From: a virus
Virus record (IMG/VR): IMGVR_UViG_3300044837_000268
Span: 1 to 44,635 of that record
DNA: 44,635 nt
Direction: 5' to 3' (one strand)
The number at the start of each line of letters is the position of its first letter. Positions within the stretch are counted from its first letter, which is position 1. Below the pieces are notes generated by a model. It had not been told where the DNA came from. It did no database searches and was given only the letters and a program-made list of their open reading frames with translations. Shown piece after piece: positions 42,863-44,635 of the stretch. Made by a program: the position numbers and the translations under genes.

Positions 42863-44635
42863 TCAGCTCTCGACCCGTTGCTTATGGGCGATGCGTTCGA
42901 CCAGGGCGGCCCGTTCGCGGCTGAGGGCGGCGCGCTGCTCGTAGTCGTCGCGTTCGCCGGCTGCGGCGATCTCCGCCTCGAGCCGGCGCTGGTCGAGCAG
43001 CAGGTAGTTGAGCTCCATCGCATCGTGGGAGGCCGGCTCGTCGTGGGCCAGCATCACCAGCTCGGTGACCAGGCCGGCGAGCTCGGGATCGTCGGGCAGG
43101 TTCGAGGCCGGATCCTCGGGGTGCTGGCGCAGCCACTCGGCGGCGCGCAGGCCGCTCGGCGAGAGGTGGGCCTCGCTGAGGCGCGCCAGGTACTCGGTGC
43201 CCTCGGCGGGCAGGGCGATGCACATCGCCAGCAGCGCCCGCTCGCGGCGCTCGCGCGAGGTCAGCTCGGCGGCGCGGCGCGGCGCCGGCGCGCGGCCGCC
43301 GCTGTCGGCCGCCTGCTCGGGGCCGCCGCTGAGCGGGCGCGCCGCGACCAGGCGTCCCATCACCATCGCCGGCTCGAGGTCGAGCCGCTCGGCCACCTGG
43401 CGCACCAGGTCGTCGCGGCTCGCCGTCTCCCCCATCGCCGCCAGGATCGGCGCCACCTCGCCCAGCGCCCGGTCGCGCTCGGCCGGCGAGGCGACGTCGG
43501 TGCGGTCGAGCACCAGCGCCACCTGGAAGGCGTTGACCTCGACCGCGGCGTCGACCAGCGCCCGGAAGCGCTCCGGGCCGCCCGGCGCGGCCATCATCTC
43601 GGCCGGGTCCTCGCCGGCCGGCATCGCCGCCACCCGCAGCCGCATGCGACGCCCGGCGGCGACCCGCTGCGCTCGCAGCATCGCCTCCTGCCCGGCCGAG
43701 TCGGCGTCGAGGGCGAGCACGACCTCCTCGACCATCCCCGAGAGCGCCGCCACCTGCTCGCCGGTGATCGCCGTGCCCATCACCGCCACCGTCTCCTCCA
43801 CCCCGGCCTGGTGCAGGGCGAGCACGTCGGTGTAGCCCTCGACGACCACCGCCCGCGTCGCCCTGGCGATCGCCGCCTTGGCGCGGTCGACGCCGTAGAG
43901 CAGCTGGCTCTTGTGGAAGAAGTCGGTCTCCGCCGTGTTGACGTACTTGGCGCCCTGGTCGCCGCGCATCGCCCGACCGCCGAAGCCGAGCACGCGGCCG
44001 CGGCGGTCGCGGATCGGGAACATGATCCGCGACCGGAAGCGGTCGTACTCGCCGCCGCCGCGCCCGCGCTGGACGAGGCCGACCCCGCGCAGCTCCTCGA
44101 CCCGGAAGCCGGCACGCTGGCCGCGCACGAGGATCTTGTCCCAGGCGCTGGGCGCGTAGCCGACGCCGAAGTCGCGCAACACCTGCTCCCCCAGTCCGCG
44201 CTCGGCCAGGTAGGCGCGCGCCTTCTCGGCCTCCGGCGAGTCCCAGAGGTAGCTGGAGTAGAAGGCGGCGGTGCGCTCCAGCAGCTGCTCGAGGCGCCGC
44301 CGCTGCTGCCGCCGCGCCTCGGCCCGCGGGTCCTCCTGCTCGCGCTCGAGCTCGATCCCGTAGCGGTCGGCCAGGAGCTCGACGGCGTCGGCGAAGCCGA
44401 GCCCGTCCTTCTCCTCGACGAACTTGATCACGTCGCCGCCGACCCCGCAGCCGAAGCAGTGGTAGAGCTTTTCCTGCGCGTCGACCGAGAACGAGGGCGT
44501 GCGCTCCTCGTGGAAGGGACAGAGGCCGACCCAGCGAGCGCCCTGGCGTCGCAGGTCGGTGTGGGTGGAGATCACCTCGACGATGTCGGCCGCCTGCTTC
44601 ACCCGCTCCAGGCTCTCGGGGGAGATCAGCGCCAC
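42863..44635 (-). CDS. dnaG: DNA primase DnaG (host)
   Basis: 590 residues, reading from a GTG at the window edge (ALISPESLERVKQAADIVEV). The CHC2 zinc domain has Cys39, His42, Cys60 and Cys63 (CPFHEERTPSFS ... YHCFGCGVGGD). The RNA-polymerase and TOPRIM domains follow, with the catalytic Glu266 and Asp270 in VVVEGYTDVLALHQAG and LALDADSAG (Asp310, Asp312). The C-terminal part is helical and less conserved, the DnaB-binding region. It makes RNA primers at replication forks. Its high G+C third positions and conserved domains mark it as chromosomal, so the prophage ends before it. The start might lie further upstream, beyond the window. Confidence 0.97.
   Translation of the reverse strand: MALISPESLERVKQAADIVEVISTHTDLRRQGARWVGLCPFHEERTPSFSVDAQEKLYHCFGCGVGGDVIKFVEEKDGLGFADAVELLADRYGIELEREQEDPRAEARRQQRRRLEQLLERTAAFYSSYLWDSPEAEKARAYLAERGLGEQVLRDFGVGYAPSAWDKILVRGQRAGFRVEELRGVGLVQRGRGGGEYDRFRSRIMFPIRDRRGRVLGFGGRAMRGDQGAKYVNTAETDFFHKSQLLYGVDRAKAAIARATRAVVVEGYTDVLALHQAGVEETVAVMGTAITGEQVAALSGMVEEVVLALDADSAGQEAMLRAQRVAAGRRMRLRVAAMPAGEDPAEMMAAPGGPERFRALVDAAVEVNAFQVALVLDRTDVASPAERDRALGEVAPILAAMGETASRDDLVRQVAERLDLEPAMVMGRLVAARPLSGGPEQAADSGGRAPAPRRAAELTSRERRERALLAMCIALPAEGTEYLARLSEAHLSPSGLRAAEWLRQHPEDPASNLPDDPELAGLVTELVMLAHDEPASHDAMELNYLLLDQRRLEAEIAAAGERDDYEQRAALSRERAALVERIAHKQRVES

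Noticed and set aside
1-44635. CRISPR array, insertion sequence, rRNA
   Set aside because: No regularly spaced direct repeats with unique spacers, no transposase, and no rRNA-like sequence were seen.

Overview
The window is a nearly complete siphovirus-type prophage (about 1-42768) at the 3' end of a host tRNA-Asn(GTT) gene, followed by the host DNA primase gene dnaG. Base composition is GC-rich. The bacterial dnaG, frequent GTG/TTG starts and actinophage-like head and tail proteins point to a high-GC actinobacterium; the DnaG looks to me like Thermoleophilia/Solirubrobacterales, but that placement is an impression, not a test. Only the right junction is visible; the left attachment site lies just outside base 1.

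Almost everything reads leftward (minus strand). In transcription order the late region (42.6-17.8 kb) holds small zinc-finger proteins, terminase small and large subunits, portal, minor head protein, two virion surface proteins, a GH26-like glycosidase, a phage tRNA, an HNH nuclease, an XkdF-like protease/DUF6582/scaffold polyprotein, major capsid, decoration protein, connector and head-closure proteins, tail terminator, major tail protein, a frameshifted tail assembly chaperone, a 1304-residue tape measure, distal tail and minor tail proteins, membrane proteins, endolysin, holin-like protein and a terminator. A regulatory region (17.8-15.05 kb) has plus-strand genes, an XRE repressor, a winged-helix regulator and a ribbon-helix-helix protein with palindromic operators. 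The early block (15.05-0 kb) is a chain of about 25 mostly overlapping genes: membrane proteins, an Erf/Rad52-like annealing protein with a PD-(D/E)XK exonuclease, a replication protein with an internal iteron origin, three DNA methyltransferases, several unknown coiled-coil or zinc proteins, and finally xis and int.

The most interesting signal is a set of 13 same-orientation sites, found only between 19.0 and 41.6 kb: GGGTCAACG, 11 (twice 12) bases, then a -10-like hexamer with A at position 2 and T at position 6 in every copy. Most sit so that a transcript would begin at or within a few bases of an ATG or GTG start, which predicts leaderless late mRNAs. One precedes the phage tRNA and two lie inside the protease-scaffold gene, marking nested products. 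Where the box falls within coding sequence it occurs in all three reading frames, so it is conserved as DNA and not as protein. I call these sites L1 (41.5 kb) to L13 (19.06 kb). The model is a dedicated late-promoter regulon, possibly read with a phage-encoded activator. The phage tRNA has a CAT anticodon and an unpaired 1:72 position, an initiator-like trait that could fit leaderless translation; that link is speculative.
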